Assembly: GCF_003258945.1 (NCBI RefSeq) | Contig: NZ_QLIX01000009.1 | Span: 82,399 to 146,398 of the forward strand | Direction: 5' to 3' | Origin: Roseicella frigidaeris | GTDB taxonomy: Bacteria > Pseudomonadota > Alphaproteobacteria > Acetobacterales > Acetobacteraceae | DNA length: 64,000 nt | Shown: positions 19,682 through 28,049 of the stretch, piece after piece | Layout: each line of letters begins with the position of its first letter | Numbering within the stretch: the first letter of the stretch is position 1 | Notes under the pieces: generated by a model | What the model was told of the DNA's origin: nothing | The model's input: only the letters and a program-made list of their open reading frames with translations | The model's database searches: none | Translations under genes and position numbers: made by a program

Positions 19682-19745
19682 AGCAGGTCCCGATCAGGCG
19701 GACTCGCCTGATCGGGTGAAGGTGCTCTGAATACAGGAACCTAGG
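19679..19745. repeat. Dispersed palindromic module B, copy 1
   Basis: A 67-bp unit from TAGAGCAG to CCTAGG. The core stem CCCGATCAGGCG / CGCCTGATCGGG (19689-19716) has loop GACT, and an outer stem AGAGCA/TGCTCT (19680-19685 with 19723-19728) encloses it. The second copy at 35782-35848 has the same length and differs in the core stem by one paired change (CG to TA). It lies between convergent genes and its TAG is the stop of the gene to the left. Confidence 0.8.
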
Positions 19746-19819
19746 GCGCTTCCCGTGAACGCCGGTTCGCGGGAAGCGCCCCAGGCCATGATCCGTTCAG
19801 TCGGGTTCGCGGACCATGG
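19744..19819. repeat. Long hairpin and module C copy 1
   Basis: A hairpin with a 12-bp perfect stem GGGCGCTTCCCG/CGGGAAGCGCCC (19744-19755 and 19770-19781) has an inner GAAC/GTTC stem. It is followed by module C: CCATGATCCG (19786-19795) pairing with CGGACCATGG (19810-19819). Module C resembles the elements at 42596-42629 and 59001-59040. Confidence 0.65.
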
Positions 19820-19831
19820 TCCAGTCGGAAC

Positions 19832-19948
19832 CGTCGCCCGTTGCCCTGCCGCGGCTTCGCCGCGGCAGGCTGTGACGCCCCCCTGGGCAGGAGGGGACTC
19901 CCTGGGGTCCCCGCAACGCCGCGACGCGGTTTCGGGGGGAGTCCTAAA
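19832..19948. repeat. Dispersed palindromic module A, copy 1
   Basis: Opens with GTCGCCCGTTGCCCTGCCG. An 11-bp perfect stem with loop TTC spans 19845-19869, then CTGTGACG, a GGGACTC-containing spacer, and a second, degenerate GGGTCCCC...GGTTTCGGGGGG hairpin. The far end abuts the TAG stop of the minus-strand gene at 19944. Related copies are at 31.1, 42.4 and 48.9 kb. Confidence 0.75.
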
Positions 19949-20201
19949 TCGGGTTCATCGGCTGCAGCGCCTCACCCTCGTCGGGCAGGTCCGGCAGCGT
20001 GTCCTCGGGCTCGTCGCGCCAGCCGGAGCGCCGCCCCATCGCCTTGCGCGCCAGCATCGCGCCGCCGACGATACCGGCGCCGACGCCGATGCCGGCCAGG
20101 AAGGGCCCGATGCCGGCGAGCACCGCCATGCCGCCCATGGCCGTGCCGGCCACGGTCATCGGTCCTGGGAGACCAAGGGGATTGCAACGCGGCAGGAACA
20201 T
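19944..20201 (-). CDS. Hypothetical small membrane protein, 85 aa
   Basis: Starts MFLPRCNPLGLPGPMTVAGT, with AGGAGAAGG 7 nt upstream of the ATG. Residues about 20-52 form a glycine/alanine-rich hydrophobic stretch (MGGMAVLAGIGPFLAGIGVG) that could span the membrane once or twice. The tail is acidic (EPEDTLPDLPDEGEALQP). Family unknown. It lies 65 bp downstream of pqqE on the same strand and could be read from the pqq transcript, but nothing else links it to PQQ. Confidence 0.55.
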   Translation of the reverse strand: MFLPRCNPLGLPGPMTVAGTAMGGMAVLAGIGPFLAGIGVGAGIVGGAMLARKAMGRRSGWRDEPEDTLPDLPDEGEALQPMNPI

Positions 20202-20266
20202 GGGACGGCCTTCTCCTGATCGATCGGATGCATAGTGGCGTGCCGGACCGGCACCGCAACCCGTGC

Positions 20267-21385
20267 TCAGCCCGGGACCTTCTGCGGTTCGCGGTATGTG
20301 AACTCGAACCCCGCCTCGACCGCGGCCTCCACCGCGAGGGAGAGCACGCCGTGATGCGGCGAGAGGGCGCAGGCGGGGTCGGTCGCCGCGGCATCGCCGG
20401 CGAGCGCGAAGGCCTGGCAGCGGCAGCCGCCCCAGTCGATCTCGGCCCGCTCGCAGCCGCGGCAGGGCGCCGGCATCCAGCCCGTGCCGCGGAAGCGGTT
20501 GAAGGCCTCCGATGCCTCCCACGCCCATCGCAGCGAGACCTGCCGCACATTCGGGAAGTCGAAGCCCGGCAGGCTCTCCGCGGCATGGCAGGGCAGCACC
20601 CGCCCGGCCGGCGAGACGGCGAGGAATTGCCGCCCCCAGCCGCCCATGCAGGATTTCGGCCGCTTGGCGTAGTAGTCCGGCACGACGTAGTCGATGACCA
20701 GCCGCCCCTTCAACGCGCGCCGCGCCGCCTCCACCGTCGCCGTCGCCGCCTCGAGCTGCGCCCGGGTCGGCAGCAGCGCGTCGCGGTTGGCGAGCGCCCA
20801 GCCGTAATACTGCACATGCGCCACCTCCAGCCGGCCGGCGCCGAGCTCGAGCGCCAGCGCGACGAGCTGCGGCAGGCGATCGAGGTTCTGCCGGTGCACC
20901 ACGGCGTTCAGCGTCAGCGGCAGGCCGGAGGCCTGCACCAGCCGGGCGAATTCCAGCTTCTTCGCATGGCCGCCGCGATAGCCGCCGATGCGGTCGGCCG
21001 AGGCGGGCTCGGCATCCTGCACCGAGAGCTGCACGTGATCGAGCCCGGCCTCGGCCAGCGCCTGCAGCTTGGCGCCGCCGGTCAGCACGCCCGAGGTGAT
21101 GAGGTTGGTGTAGAGCCCGGCCTCGCTCGCCGCCCGCACCAGGTCGAGGATGTCGCGCCGCGCGGTCGGCTCGCCGCCCGAGAGATGCACCTGCAGGCAG
21201 CCGAGCGCCGCCGCCTCCTGGAAGACGCGGGCCCAGATGGCGGTGTCGAGCTCCTCGCCCGGCCGGGTGAGCGCGGTCGGGTTCGAGCAATAGGGGCAGC
21301 GCAGCGGGCAGCGATGCGTCAGCTCGGCCAGCAGCGCCAAGGGAGCGGCGGGGGAAGCGGCGGGCGGGACGGCGGGAGCGGTCAT
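20267..21385 (-). CDS. pqqE: PQQ biosynthesis radical SAM protein PqqE
   Basis: Forms the Glu-Tyr C-C crosslink in PqqA, the first step of pyrroloquinoline quinone synthesis. The product is 372 residues with the radical-SAM cysteines C26, C30 and C33 (CPLRCPYC). The C-terminal SPASM region has cysteines in [18 protein letters not shown] and [18 protein letters not shown] for auxiliary Fe-S clusters. [11 protein letters not shown] is the GGE motif. The ATG at 21385 is 28 bp after the pqqD stop. It is the last gene of the pqqB-C-D-E block. Confidence 0.97.
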   Translation of the reverse strand: MTAPAVPPAASPAAPLALLAELTHRCPLRCPYCSNPTALTRPGEELDTAIWARVFQEAAALGCLQVHLSGGEPTARRDILDLVRAASEAGLYTNLITSGVLTGGAKLQALAEAGLDHVQLSVQDAEPASADRIGGYRGGHAKKLEFARLVQASGLPLTLNAVVHRQNLDRLPQLVALALELGAGRLEVAHVQYYGWALANRDALLPTRAQLEAATATVEAARRALKGRLVIDYVVPDYYAKRPKSCMGGWGRQFLAVSPAGRVLPCHAAESLPGFDFPNVRQVSLRWAWEASEAFNRFRGTGWMPAPCRGCERAEIDWGGCRCQAFALAGDAAATDPACALSPHHGVLSLAVEAAVEAGFEFTYREPQKVPG

Positions 21386-21413
21386 GCTGCCCCTCCATAT
21401 GGGGACGCGCCCC

Positions 21414-21689
21414 TCATGTGGCGACCACGCCCTTCGCGGCGAGATCCTCCAGCATGGCGAGGACGTCGCCGAGGATCTCCGCCCGCGGCGCGGCGAAGCG
21501 GGTGGCGAGGTCGTCGACGATGGCATCGACGGGGCGGGCGCCATCCACCAGCCGCAGCACCTCGAGCGCGATCTCGTCGGGCACGAACATCCGCTCCGGC
21601 CCCAGCACCACCCATTGGCCGCGCGCCTTGTCCTCGCGCAGCTTCATGCCGCGGCCGAGCCGCGGCACGCTGGCGCCCGAGAGGGTCAT
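21414..21689 (-). CDS. pqqD: PQQ biosynthesis peptide chaperone PqqD
   Basis: RiPP recognition element that binds the PqqA leader and presents it to PqqE. The product is 91 residues and contains [42 protein letters not shown]-type winged-helix features, split here as [20 protein letters not shown] and [16 protein letters not shown]. The ATG at 21689 has normal length; the frame is open upstream inside pqqC. It overlaps no gene and starts 10 bp after pqqC. Confidence 0.95.
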   Translation of the reverse strand: MTLSGASVPRLGRGMKLREDKARGQWVVLGPERMFVPDEIALEVLRLVDGARPVDAIVDDLATRFAAPRAEILGDVLAMLEDLAAKGVVAT

Positions 21690-21699
21690 GCCCGGCCGC

Positions 21700-22446
21700 T
21701 CACGCCGCCGCTTCCCCGGGGCGCCAGGCGCCGGGCGGGATGTGGCCCGGCTCGACATAGGCATGGTGCAGCGCATCGAGCTGCGCCCAGAGCAGGTCGC
21801 ATTTGAAGCGCAGCGCCGCCATCACCTGCTCCTGCTGCTCGCGCGTGCGGGCATGTTGCTTCACATAGGCCAGGGCGAAGGCGACGTCCTGCGGCGCCTG
21901 GGTGAGGCGCGGGGTGAAATAGGCGAGGGTCTCCTCGGAGACGAAGTCGTAGTTGCGCAGCATGCCGGAGACCCGCTGCGAGATGATGTCGGGGGAGAAC
22001 ATCTCGGTCAGCGAGGAGGCGACGGCCTCGAGCAGGCTGCGCTCCTTGACGAACTGCACATAGGCATCGACGGCATAGCGGGTGCCCGGCAGCAGCCCGG
22101 CGAGCGAGGTGACGTAGCCGCGCTCGAGGCCGAGCCCGTCGGTCAGCTTCAGCCAGCGCTCGACGCCGCCCGGCTTCACCCCGTCGCCGTCGTGGTCGAC
22201 GATGCGGCGGCGCCATTCGCGCCGCAGCTCGGGCGTCGGCAGGCGGCCGAGCACGGCCGCGTCCTTCGCCGGGATGCTCGCCTGGTAGTAGTAGCGGTTG
22301 AGCGCCCAGGCCTGCACCTGCGGCTTGCTCAGCTTGCCGCCATGCAGCAGGTGATGGAAGGGGTGGTGGACATGGTAGCGCTCCGCCCCGATGGCGCGGA
22401 GCCGCCGCTCCAGCTCCTCTGGCGGCAGCAGATCCGTCTCGCTCAC
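21700..22446 (-). CDS. pqqC: Pyrroloquinoline-quinone synthase PqqC
   Basis: Cofactor-free oxidase that performs the final ring closure and eight-electron oxidation to PQQ. The product is 248 residues, the usual size, with the helical TENA/PqqC fold. RYHVHHPFHHLLHGGKLS carries active-site histidines, ALNRYYYQASIPAKDA and RRIVDHDGDG follow. The GTG at 22446 overlaps the pqqB stop (GTGA), indicating translational coupling. Confidence 0.97.
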   Translation of the reverse strand: MSETDLLPPEELERRLRAIGAERYHVHHPFHHLLHGGKLSKPQVQAWALNRYYYQASIPAKDAAVLGRLPTPELRREWRRRIVDHDGDGVKPGGVERWLKLTDGLGLERGYVTSLAGLLPGTRYAVDAYVQFVKERSLLEAVASSLTEMFSPDIISQRVSGMLRNYDFVSEETLAYFTPRLTQAPQDVAFALAYVKQHARTREQQEQVMAALRFKCDLLWAQLDALHHAYVEPGHIPPGAWRPGEAAA

Positions 22447-23378
22447 AGCGTCACCTCCATGCCGTCTTCCGCGACCTCCCAGCCCGCCGCCACGGCCGCG
22501 GCGCGCTCCGGACTGTCTGCCAGCAGGACGGGATTGGTGTTGTTGATATGGATCAGGATGCGCCGCCGCACGCCGAGCCGGGCGAAGGCGGCGATCACGC
22601 CGTCCGGCCCGTCGATGCTCATATGACCCATGCGGGCGCCGGTCTTCGGCCCGGCGCCGGCGCGCAGCATCTCGTCGTCGCGCCAGAGCGTGCCGTCGAA
22701 GAAGACGCAGTCCGCGCCCTCCAGCCGCGCCGCCAGCGCCGGCGGCAGGGCGGCGCAGCCGGGGATGAAGAACAGCGCCCGGCTGCCGGCCGCGATCCGG
22801 AGCCCGATGGTCTCGCCCGCCTCCGCCCGGCCGGGATCGGCGCCCGAGGCATCCTCGAGAAAGAGCGGCACCTTGCCCGGCACGGCGAAGGCCTCGACGG
22901 TGAGGCCGAGCGGCGCGCCGGCCGCGTCCCGCAGCGGCAGCGGCGCATCGAGCGGCAGGGCGCGGCGCGGCACGATGGCGGGGTTCACCGCCTGGAAGAT
23001 CGGGTTGGCGGCCAGCACGTCGAGCGCCTGCGGCGCGCCATAGAGGGCGAAGGCGTGCCGCTCGCGCAGGGTCAGCAGCCCGGCGATGGTGTCCACCTCC
23101 GCCCCCGTCAGCACCACCGCGGCGATCGGCGAATGCCGGATCGCGCCCGGCGCGGGGCGCGGATGCAGGGCCGGGGTGGCGAGGATCTGCTGGCGGAGAT
23201 CGGGCGAGGCGTTGAGCAGCACCCAGCGCTCGCCATCGGCGGAGACGGCGAGCGAGGCCTGCGAGCGGGCCGGCGCCGCGGGATCGCCGGCCAGCGCCCG
23301 GCGGCAGCCGGGCCCGGCCGAGTTCCATTGCGGGAAGCCGCCGCCGGCGGCGGCGCCGAGGACGATGGCGCGCAGCAT
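22443..23378 (-). CDS. pqqB: PQQ biosynthesis protein PqqB
   Basis: Metallo-hydrolase-fold oxygenase acting on the processed Glu-Tyr intermediate. The product is 311 residues, beginning MLRAIVLGAAAGGGFPQWN. Landmarks include PARSQASLAVSADGERW, SPIAAVVLTGAEVDTIAGLL (degenerate HxHxDH region typical of PqqB), FFDGTLWRDDEML, and the C-terminal HINNTNPVL. It is separated from pqqA by a 362-bp structured gap, so its expression may depend on readthrough past the terminator there. Confidence 0.97.
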   Translation of the reverse strand: MLRAIVLGAAAGGGFPQWNSAGPGCRRALAGDPAAPARSQASLAVSADGERWVLLNASPDLRQQILATPALHPRPAPGAIRHSPIAAVVLTGAEVDTIAGLLTLRERHAFALYGAPQALDVLAANPIFQAVNPAIVPRRALPLDAPLPLRDAAGAPLGLTVEAFAVPGKVPLFLEDASGADPGRAEAGETIGLRIAAGSRALFFIPGCAALPPALAARLEGADCVFFDGTLWRDDEMLRAGAGPKTGARMGHMSIDGPDGVIAAFARLGVRRRILIHINNTNPVLLADSPERAAAVAAGWEVAEDGMEVTL

Positions 23379-23740
23379 GGCGGCCGCTCAGCCGGCCGGC
23401 GCGATGGGCGTGATGGGACGGGTCATTCTGGACGTTCTCCCTGGACCTTCCCGGCCTGGCCTGCTGGCCCGCCCGGCGCTCCGCCCCCCTCCTCCCGGGG
23501 GCGACCTCCTGCCCTCGACCGCGCCGTCCTCACCCCCGGGCCGCCGCCCAAGAAAAAGGCCCCGCACATGGGGTGCGAGGCCTGGATTGGCCATTCATCG
23601 GCAGATCCTTGCGGGCCGCCTGCCAAGCACGTCTGGCAAATCCCCCTCCGCAGGCGTACCAGGGCCCCTGGGTCGAACCCGGGGCCTGGCGGCATCCGCG
23701 GCGGCCGAGGCGTCAGGCCAGCCGGAGGCCGGCCCGGGCT
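23379..23740 (-). other. Structured pqqA-pqqB intergenic region
   Basis: These 362 bp have no gene I can support. On the minus strand, just after pqqA, there is a long hairpin (23659-23689) with stems CCAGG/CCTGG, CCCC/GGGG and GGGT/ACCC. A terminator-like hairpin with a T-tract follows at 23553-23583. This would favour a short, abundant pqqA transcript with reduced readthrough into pqqBCDE. Confidence 0.55.
23553..23583 (-). terminator. Intrinsic terminator between pqqA and pqqB
   Basis: On the minus strand AGGCC-T-CGCA pairs across a 7-nt loop with TGCG-G-GGCCT (10 positions including one U-G wobble) and runs directly into TTTTTC. It lies 158 bp after the pqqA stop and 175 bp before pqqB, so it probably attenuates the operon. 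Confidence 0.65.
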
Positions 23741-23821
23741 TCAGCCGATTTCGGCGCAGGCGTAGCTGTTGATCTCGAGCGCGAGGGAGACCTCGGTCAC
23801 GCGGGGCTTCTTCCAGGCCAT
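23741..23821 (-). CDS. pqqA: PQQ precursor peptide PqqA
   Basis: Ribosomally made peptide whose Glu and Tyr side chains become PQQ. It encodes 26 residues: MAWKKPRVTEVSLALEIN followed by SYACAEIG. The crosslinked residues are E16 and Y20 in the E-I-N-S-Y (Glu-x3-Tyr) motif. GGAGGA lies 7 nt upstream of the ATG. It is the first gene of the pqq locus and is divergent from asd. Confidence 0.96.
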   Translation of the reverse strand: MAWKKPRVTEVSLALEINSYACAEIG

Positions 23822-23842
23822 GATTTCCTCCATCGAGGCGGT

Positions 23843-23874
23843 GATCGCCTGCCCGTATTGTGGGCAAGTGCCCA
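23843..23874 (-). promoter_or_regulatory. Two overlapping hairpins upstream of pqqA
   Basis: TGGGCA-AG-TGCCCA (23861-23874) is a perfect palindrome about 40 bp before pqqA. On the minus strand its TGCCC half can instead pair with GGGCA further on (TGCCC-ACAATAC-GGGCA), so the two stems exclude each other. It may be an operator or a leader switch; the rest of the 330-bp pqqA-asd gap shows only AT-richer sequence near 23960-24010. Confidence 0.35.
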
Positions 23875-24151
23875 GGCCAGATCAAGTGATGTCGCGGCCA
23901 GGGAGGGCGGCGGAGGCGACGGGGCGCGCGGCCGGCCTCGCGGCACGATCGGCAACGACTTGAAATTGCGGGTCGAAAGGCAATCCTCTGCGAAGGGTTA
24001 AATGTATACCATGCGCGCCGCGCCGGGACCGCCCTGGAAGCGGTCCGGCGGCGGCGCGTGGAGGCCCCCCTGCGGCGCCCGGCGCCGGGGCCGGCCAGGC
24101 CCGGCCGGAGCGCCATCCGCCCCCCACATCATCTTTGGCAGGAGTCACCAC

Positions 24152-25186
24152 ATGAGCTACCGGGTTGCGGTCGTCGGCGCCACCGGCGCGGTGGGGCGCG
24201 AGATCCTGAAGACCCTCGCCGAGCGGGACTTCCCGGTGCGCGAGGTGATCGCCCTCGCCTCCGGCCGTTCCACCGGGCTCGAGGTCTCCTTCGGCGAGAA
24301 GGCGGTGCTGAAGGTCCAGGCGCTCGAACGCTTCGACTTCAAGGGCACGGAGATCGCGCTCTTCTCGCCCGGCGCCAGCGTCTCGGCGGTGCATGCGCCG
24401 CGCGCCGCCGCGGCCGGCTGCGTCGTCATCGACAACACCAGCCAGTTCCGCATGGAGCCGGAGGTGCCGCTGGTGGTGCCCGAGGTCAACCCGAAGGCGC
24501 TGAAGGGCTTCGCGCGGCGGAACATCATCGCCAACCCGAATTGCTCGACCATCCAGATGGTGGTCGCGCTCAAGCCGCTGCACGACATCGCCCGCATCCG
24601 CCGCGTGGTCGTCGCCACCTACCAGTCCGTCTCCGGCGCGGGGAAGGAGGCGATGGACGAGCTCTTCAACCAGACCCGCGCCGTCTACGTGAACGACCCG
24701 ACGGTGCCCGAGCAGTTCAGCAAGCCCATCGCCTTCAACTGCATCCCGCAGATCGACCGCTTCATGGAGGAGGGCGAGACCAAGGAGGAGTGGAAGATGG
24801 CGGTGGAGACGCGGAAGATCCTCGACCCGGACATCGCCGTCCTCGCCACCTGCGTGCGCGTGCCGGTCTTCATCGGCCATGCCGAGGCGGTGCATGTCGA
24901 GTTCGAGGGGCCGATCGACGAGGAACAGGCGGCCGAGGCGCTGCGCGAGGCGCCGGGGGTGCAGCTCGTCGACAAGCGCGAGGATGGCGGCTACGTCACC
25001 CAGGTCGACGCCGCCGGCGAGGATGCGGTCTTCGTCAGCCGACTGCGCCGCGACCCGACGGTGCCGCACGGCCTCGCCTTCTGGTGCGTCTCCGACAACC
25101 TGCGCAAGGGCGCGGCGCTGAACGCGGTGCAGATCGCCGAGGCCCTGCATGCCGAGGGGCTGATCCGGCCGCGCCGGGGAGGCTGA
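24152..25186 (+). CDS. asd: Aspartate-semialdehyde dehydrogenase
   Basis: Reduces aspartyl phosphate to aspartate semialdehyde with NADPH, the branch to lysine, diaminopimelate, threonine and methionine. The product is 344 residues. The nucleotide motif VVGATGAVGREIL is at the N-terminus, the catalytic C131 lies in NPNCSTIQM, and SVSGAGKEAMDEL, CIPQID and RVPVFIGHAEAVH follow. AGGAG lies 8 nt upstream of the ATG. The single gene is divergent from pqqA and convergent with a receiver-domain gene. Confidence 0.97.
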   Translation: MSYRVAVVGATGAVGREILKTLAERDFPVREVIALASGRSTGLEVSFGEKAVLKVQALERFDFKGTEIALFSPGASVSAVHAPRAAAAGCVVIDNTSQFRMEPEVPLVVPEVNPKALKGFARRNIIANPNCSTIQMVVALKPLHDIARIRRVVVATYQSVSGAGKEAMDELFNQTRAVYVNDPTVPEQFSKPIAFNCIPQIDRFMEEGETKEEWKMAVETRKILDPDIAVLATCVRVPVFIGHAEAVHVEFEGPIDEEQAAEALREAPGVQLVDKREDGGYVTQVDAAGEDAVFVSRLRRDPTVPHGLAFWCVSDNLRKGAALNAVQIAEALHAEGLIRPRRGG

Positions 25187-25218
25187 CCGCCCAGGCCGCC
25201 TCCGGCCCACCGGGGCGG

Positions 25219-25232
25219 GCGGATCGCGGTCC
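25219..25232. repeat. Half-copy of module C between asd and the receiver gene
   Basis: GCGGATCGCGGTCC is the exact reverse complement of 59002-59015 in the 59-kb element. It again lies in a convergent intergenic space (60 bp). Confidence 0.4.
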
Positions 25233-25246
25233 AGCCGCGGGCAGCG

Positions 25247-25612
25247 TCAGGGGGCGCGCGCGGCCCCCGCCTCGCGGATCATGCTGGCCAGCCGGTCGGG
25301 CGCGAAGGGCTTCTGCAGGAAATGCTCGCGCCGCCCGCCGGCCCATCGCGCCGGCTCCGGCGCGCTGCCGCTGATCAGGATCACCTCGACATCCGGATGC
25401 CGCGCCCGCGCCATCTCGGCGAGGTCGAAGCCGTTCAGCCCGGCGCCGAGATTGACGTCGGCGACCAGCACGTCCGGCACCTGCCCGGCGCCGAGCAGGA
25501 TCAGCGCATCCTCGGCATTGGCCAGCCCGTCCACCTCGAAGCCGTCGCCGTCCAGCGTCTCGGACAGCATGTTGCGCACCAGCGCGTCGTCCTCGATCAG
25601 CAAGACCCGCAT
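25247..25612 (-). CDS. Single-domain response regulator (receiver)
   Basis: A CheY-like receiver of 121 residues with no output domain. The acidic pair is E7/D8-D9 (LIEDDALV), the phosphoacceptor is D52 (LVADVN), S81 replaces the Thr/Ser switch position (LISGS), and K101 is in FLQKPF. GGAGGA lies just upstream of the ATG at 25612. No histidine kinase is adjacent. A similar stand-alone receiver occurs at 55.4 kb. Confidence 0.9.
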   Translation of the reverse strand: MRVLLIEDDALVRNMLSETLDGDGFEVDGLANAEDALILLGAGQVPDVLVADVNLGAGLNGFDLAEMARARHPDVEVILISGSAPEPARWAGGRREHFLQKPFAPDRLASMIREAGAARAP

Positions 25613-25765
25613 CGGTCCTCCTTCCCGGCGACCGGGCCGCGCGCGGCATCGCGCCGGCCGGCCCGTCAGCCCCTGTCGCCGGGGCAACGCATCAGGCGGC
25701 GGTTGGATCGCCCTGGCCATGGATCATTCCGCCCGGCCCCGGCCCCCGATCCCCCGCCGCGGCGG

Positions 25766-26239
25766 TCACAGCCCGCAGGCCGCCTCCAGGAAGACGGCGA
25801 TGAGGGTGCCCTGCCGCACCCCGCGCTCGCCGGGGTCGCGCGGCCGCTCCTCGAGCTCGAGCCCCTCAGCATCGGCGTTGCGGTACCAATTGCCCTCGAT
25901 CGGGTTCCAGCTCTGCTCGGCGCAGCGGTAATCGGCGAGGAAGGCGACGCTGCGGGCCTGGCCGCCGGTCTCGGGCAGGCGGATCGGCGTCGCCAGGTTC
26001 AGCACGATCCAGACCCGCCGCAGCCCCTCCTGCCAATGCGCCACCTCGGAGGCGGCGAAGGCGGCGGCGATCCCGCCGCGGCGGTCGAGCGGGATCGGCT
26101 GCCAGGCCGCGCGCGGCGCCAGGGTGAGCGCGGGCGGCGCGGGCGGCGGCGGGGCGGCGGGCGGCGGCGGCACGCATCCGGGCAGGAGCAGCAGGACGAG
26201 CAGGCCGAGGCAGGACGGGGTCAGGCCGGGTGGACGCAT
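25766..26239 (-). CDS. Predicted lipoprotein of unknown function
   Basis: A 157-residue protein whose signal peptide ends LLLLPGC (lipidated Cys at about 22), followed by a proline/alanine-rich linker (PPPPAAPPPPAPP). The folded part, from about residue 45 (WQPIPLDRRGG), resembles small surface or adhesin-type lipoproteins: RVWIVLNLATPIRLPETGGQ, then FLADYRCAEQSWNPIEGNWY. Family not assigned. It lies 149 bp after the L,D-transpeptidase gene on the same strand, which hints at an envelope role. Confidence 0.75.
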   Translation of the reverse strand: MRPPGLTPSCLGLLVLLLLPGCVPPPPAAPPPPAPPALTLAPRAAWQPIPLDRRGGIAAAFAASEVAHWQEGLRRVWIVLNLATPIRLPETGGQARSVAFLADYRCAEQSWNPIEGNWYRNADAEGLELEERPRDPGERGVRQGTLIAVFLEAACGL

Positions 26240-26388
26240 GCCAGGGGCTCCGGAGGCGGCGGCGCGCCCGGCCGCGACCTGCCGCCGGACTCGGCCATGC
26301 GCGGCGGCACGGCCCGACGCATCTGCACCGCCGCGCCCGCCCGCGCCACCCCCTCCCGGCGAGGCGGCCGCGCGCGGCGCCGCCCGGA

Positions 26389-27969
26389 TCAGGGCGTCCG
26401 CAGCTCGGCCAGGCGCGGCAGGCGCGGCGCGTCGAGGGCGCGGGCATAGGCCTCGTCGAGGCCGTAGAGATCGGGGCGCAGCCGCGCCTCGCCGCCCTCG
26501 ATCGTCGCCGTCGTGTAGTGCAGCCGCACCGGGATGGGGCGGCCGACCGGCATGACCGCCGTCTGCCGGCTGGCGAGCACCTGCTCGATCCGCGCCTGGT
26601 CCCAGCCGGGCGTGCCCTGCAGCGCCACCCCGAGCAGTTCCATCGGCCGCTCCAGCCGGATGCAGCCGGAGGAGAAGGCCCGCTCGGCCCGCCGGAACAG
26701 GCCCCGGTCCGGCGTGTCGTGCATGAAGATGTCCTCGCCGTTCGGGATCACGAACTTGATCCGGCCGAGGGCATTGGCCTCGCCCGCATCCTGGCGGATG
26801 AGGTAGGGGAAGCGGTCCTTCTGCACCGCGCGCCAGTCGATCGCGGCGGGGTCGAGCTCGACCCGTTGGCCATCGGCGAAGCCGTAGACGCGGAAGCCCT
26901 TCTCCATCATGGCGCGCGGGTTGGCGCGGAATTTCGGCAGCAGGTCCTCGCGCGCGTTGCGCTCCGGCACCCCCCAGGGCGGGTTGAACATCACCGAGGT
27001 GAGGCGCACCCGCATCACCGGCGTCGGCCGCGCCGGCTTGCCGACGATCACCGCCATCTCCAGCGTGACGCGGCCCGCCTCGACCACCTGCAGGCGCTGG
27101 TAGGGGATGTTGACCTCGATCCGCCGCTCGGCGCCGGGCGGCGCGGCGGCGCGGCGCATGTCGAGGGCGACGCGGAGCTGCCGGACCGCGACCTCCGCCG
27201 GGCGGTTGAGCGCGGCGAAGGTCATGCGGCCGATCCGCCCATCCGGCTCCAGCCCCTCCGCCGCCTGGAAGCGCTGCACGGCGGCGACCAGCGCCGGGTC
27301 GTAGACCAGCGGGTCCTCGGGCGGCGCCGCGGCCAGGGCCAGGGCCAGCGCCGGGTCGCCCGCGGCGAGGCGCGCCCGGAGCGCCAGCACCCGTTCCGCA
27401 TCGGCCATGCCCGGCTCGAGCGCCTCGATCCCCGGCATGGGGGGCACGGGCGGCCAGCCGCCGGCGGCGACGCGGGCGCGGGCCGCGGCCAGCGCCCGCT
27501 TCAGCACCGCCGCGCCCGGCGGCAGCAGCGCCGCCCGGTCGATCACCGCGGCGGGCTCGGCCGCGGCCGCCAGCTCCGCCGCCCAGGGGCCGAGCGGCAG
27601 GGCGGCGGTGTCGCGGCGGAGATCCGGGCGGTTTGGCAGCTCCCGCACCCGGCCGTGCAGCAGGTCGGCCAGCGCCGCCACCGCCGCCTGCCGCAGCGCC
27701 GCGGCGAAGACGGCCGGCTCGGAGCGGGCGAGGCCCTCCGACGGGATGCCGTAGTCGCGCGGCTCGAGCCCGTCCTCGGCCAGGCGTTGCAGGCGTTGCG
27801 CCAGGCGCTGCAGGGCCTCGGCGCCCTGGACGCCGATGGCCGGGGCGGCCGGCCGCTCGGGCGGCGAGGCATGGGCGGCCGGCACCACGAGCGCGGCGGC
27901 GGCGAGCAGGGCGAGGGCCGGGAGGGAACGCACGGCACAGTGATACAGGGCGGCGGCCGGCATCGCCAA
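26389..27969 (-). CDS. L,D-transpeptidase (YcbB/LdtD type)
   Basis: Makes 3-3 crosslinks in peptidoglycan or attaches proteins to it. The product is 526 residues with a Sec signal peptide (SLPALALLAAAALVVPAAHA). A peptidoglycan-binding domain (AAVQRFQAAEGLEPDGRIG) is followed by a YkuD domain with H417 in FMHDTPD and the catalytic C436 in FSSGCIRLERP. The long N-terminal helical part and the capping insert fit the YcbB subgroup. The exact start is uncertain; an in-frame ATG at 27963 or a GTG before SLPALALL would shorten the N-terminus. Confidence 0.92.
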   Translation of the reverse strand: MAMPAAALYHCAVRSLPALALLAAAALVVPAAHASPPERPAAPAIGVQGAEALQRLAQRLQRLAEDGLEPRDYGIPSEGLARSEPAVFAAALRQAAVAALADLLHGRVRELPNRPDLRRDTAALPLGPWAAELAAAAEPAAVIDRAALLPPGAAVLKRALAAARARVAAGGWPPVPPMPGIEALEPGMADAERVLALRARLAAGDPALALALAAAPPEDPLVYDPALVAAVQRFQAAEGLEPDGRIGRMTFAALNRPAEVAVRQLRVALDMRRAAAPPGAERRIEVNIPYQRLQVVEAGRVTLEMAVIVGKPARPTPVMRVRLTSVMFNPPWGVPERNAREDLLPKFRANPRAMMEKGFRVYGFADGQRVELDPAAIDWRAVQKDRFPYLIRQDAGEANALGRIKFVIPNGEDIFMHDTPDRGLFRRAERAFSSGCIRLERPMELLGVALQGTPGWDQARIEQVLASRQTAVMPVGRPIPVRLHYTTATIEGGEARLRPDLYGLDEAYARALDAPRLPRLAELRTP

Positions 27970-28049
27970 GCAGAAGCCGCAACGAGTCGCCCCGCGTTGA
28001 CGCCGCCCCCGGCCCGCGGGAGCCTCGGCCGCCTTCCGGGAGACCCGCC

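Noticed and set aside
23423-23695. A 90-codon ORF (MPPGPGFDPG...) between pqqA and pqqB on the minus strand
   Set aside because: It runs through the terminator hairpin and the long hairpin, and its T-tract codes for FF; the structures explain the sequence better.
23640-23700. A T-arm-like GGGTTCGACCC suggesting a tRNA remnant near pqqA
   Set aside because: The surrounding stem does not fit a 5-bp T-stem with a 7-nt loop and no acceptor or anticodon arms are present; a simple long hairpin fits instead.
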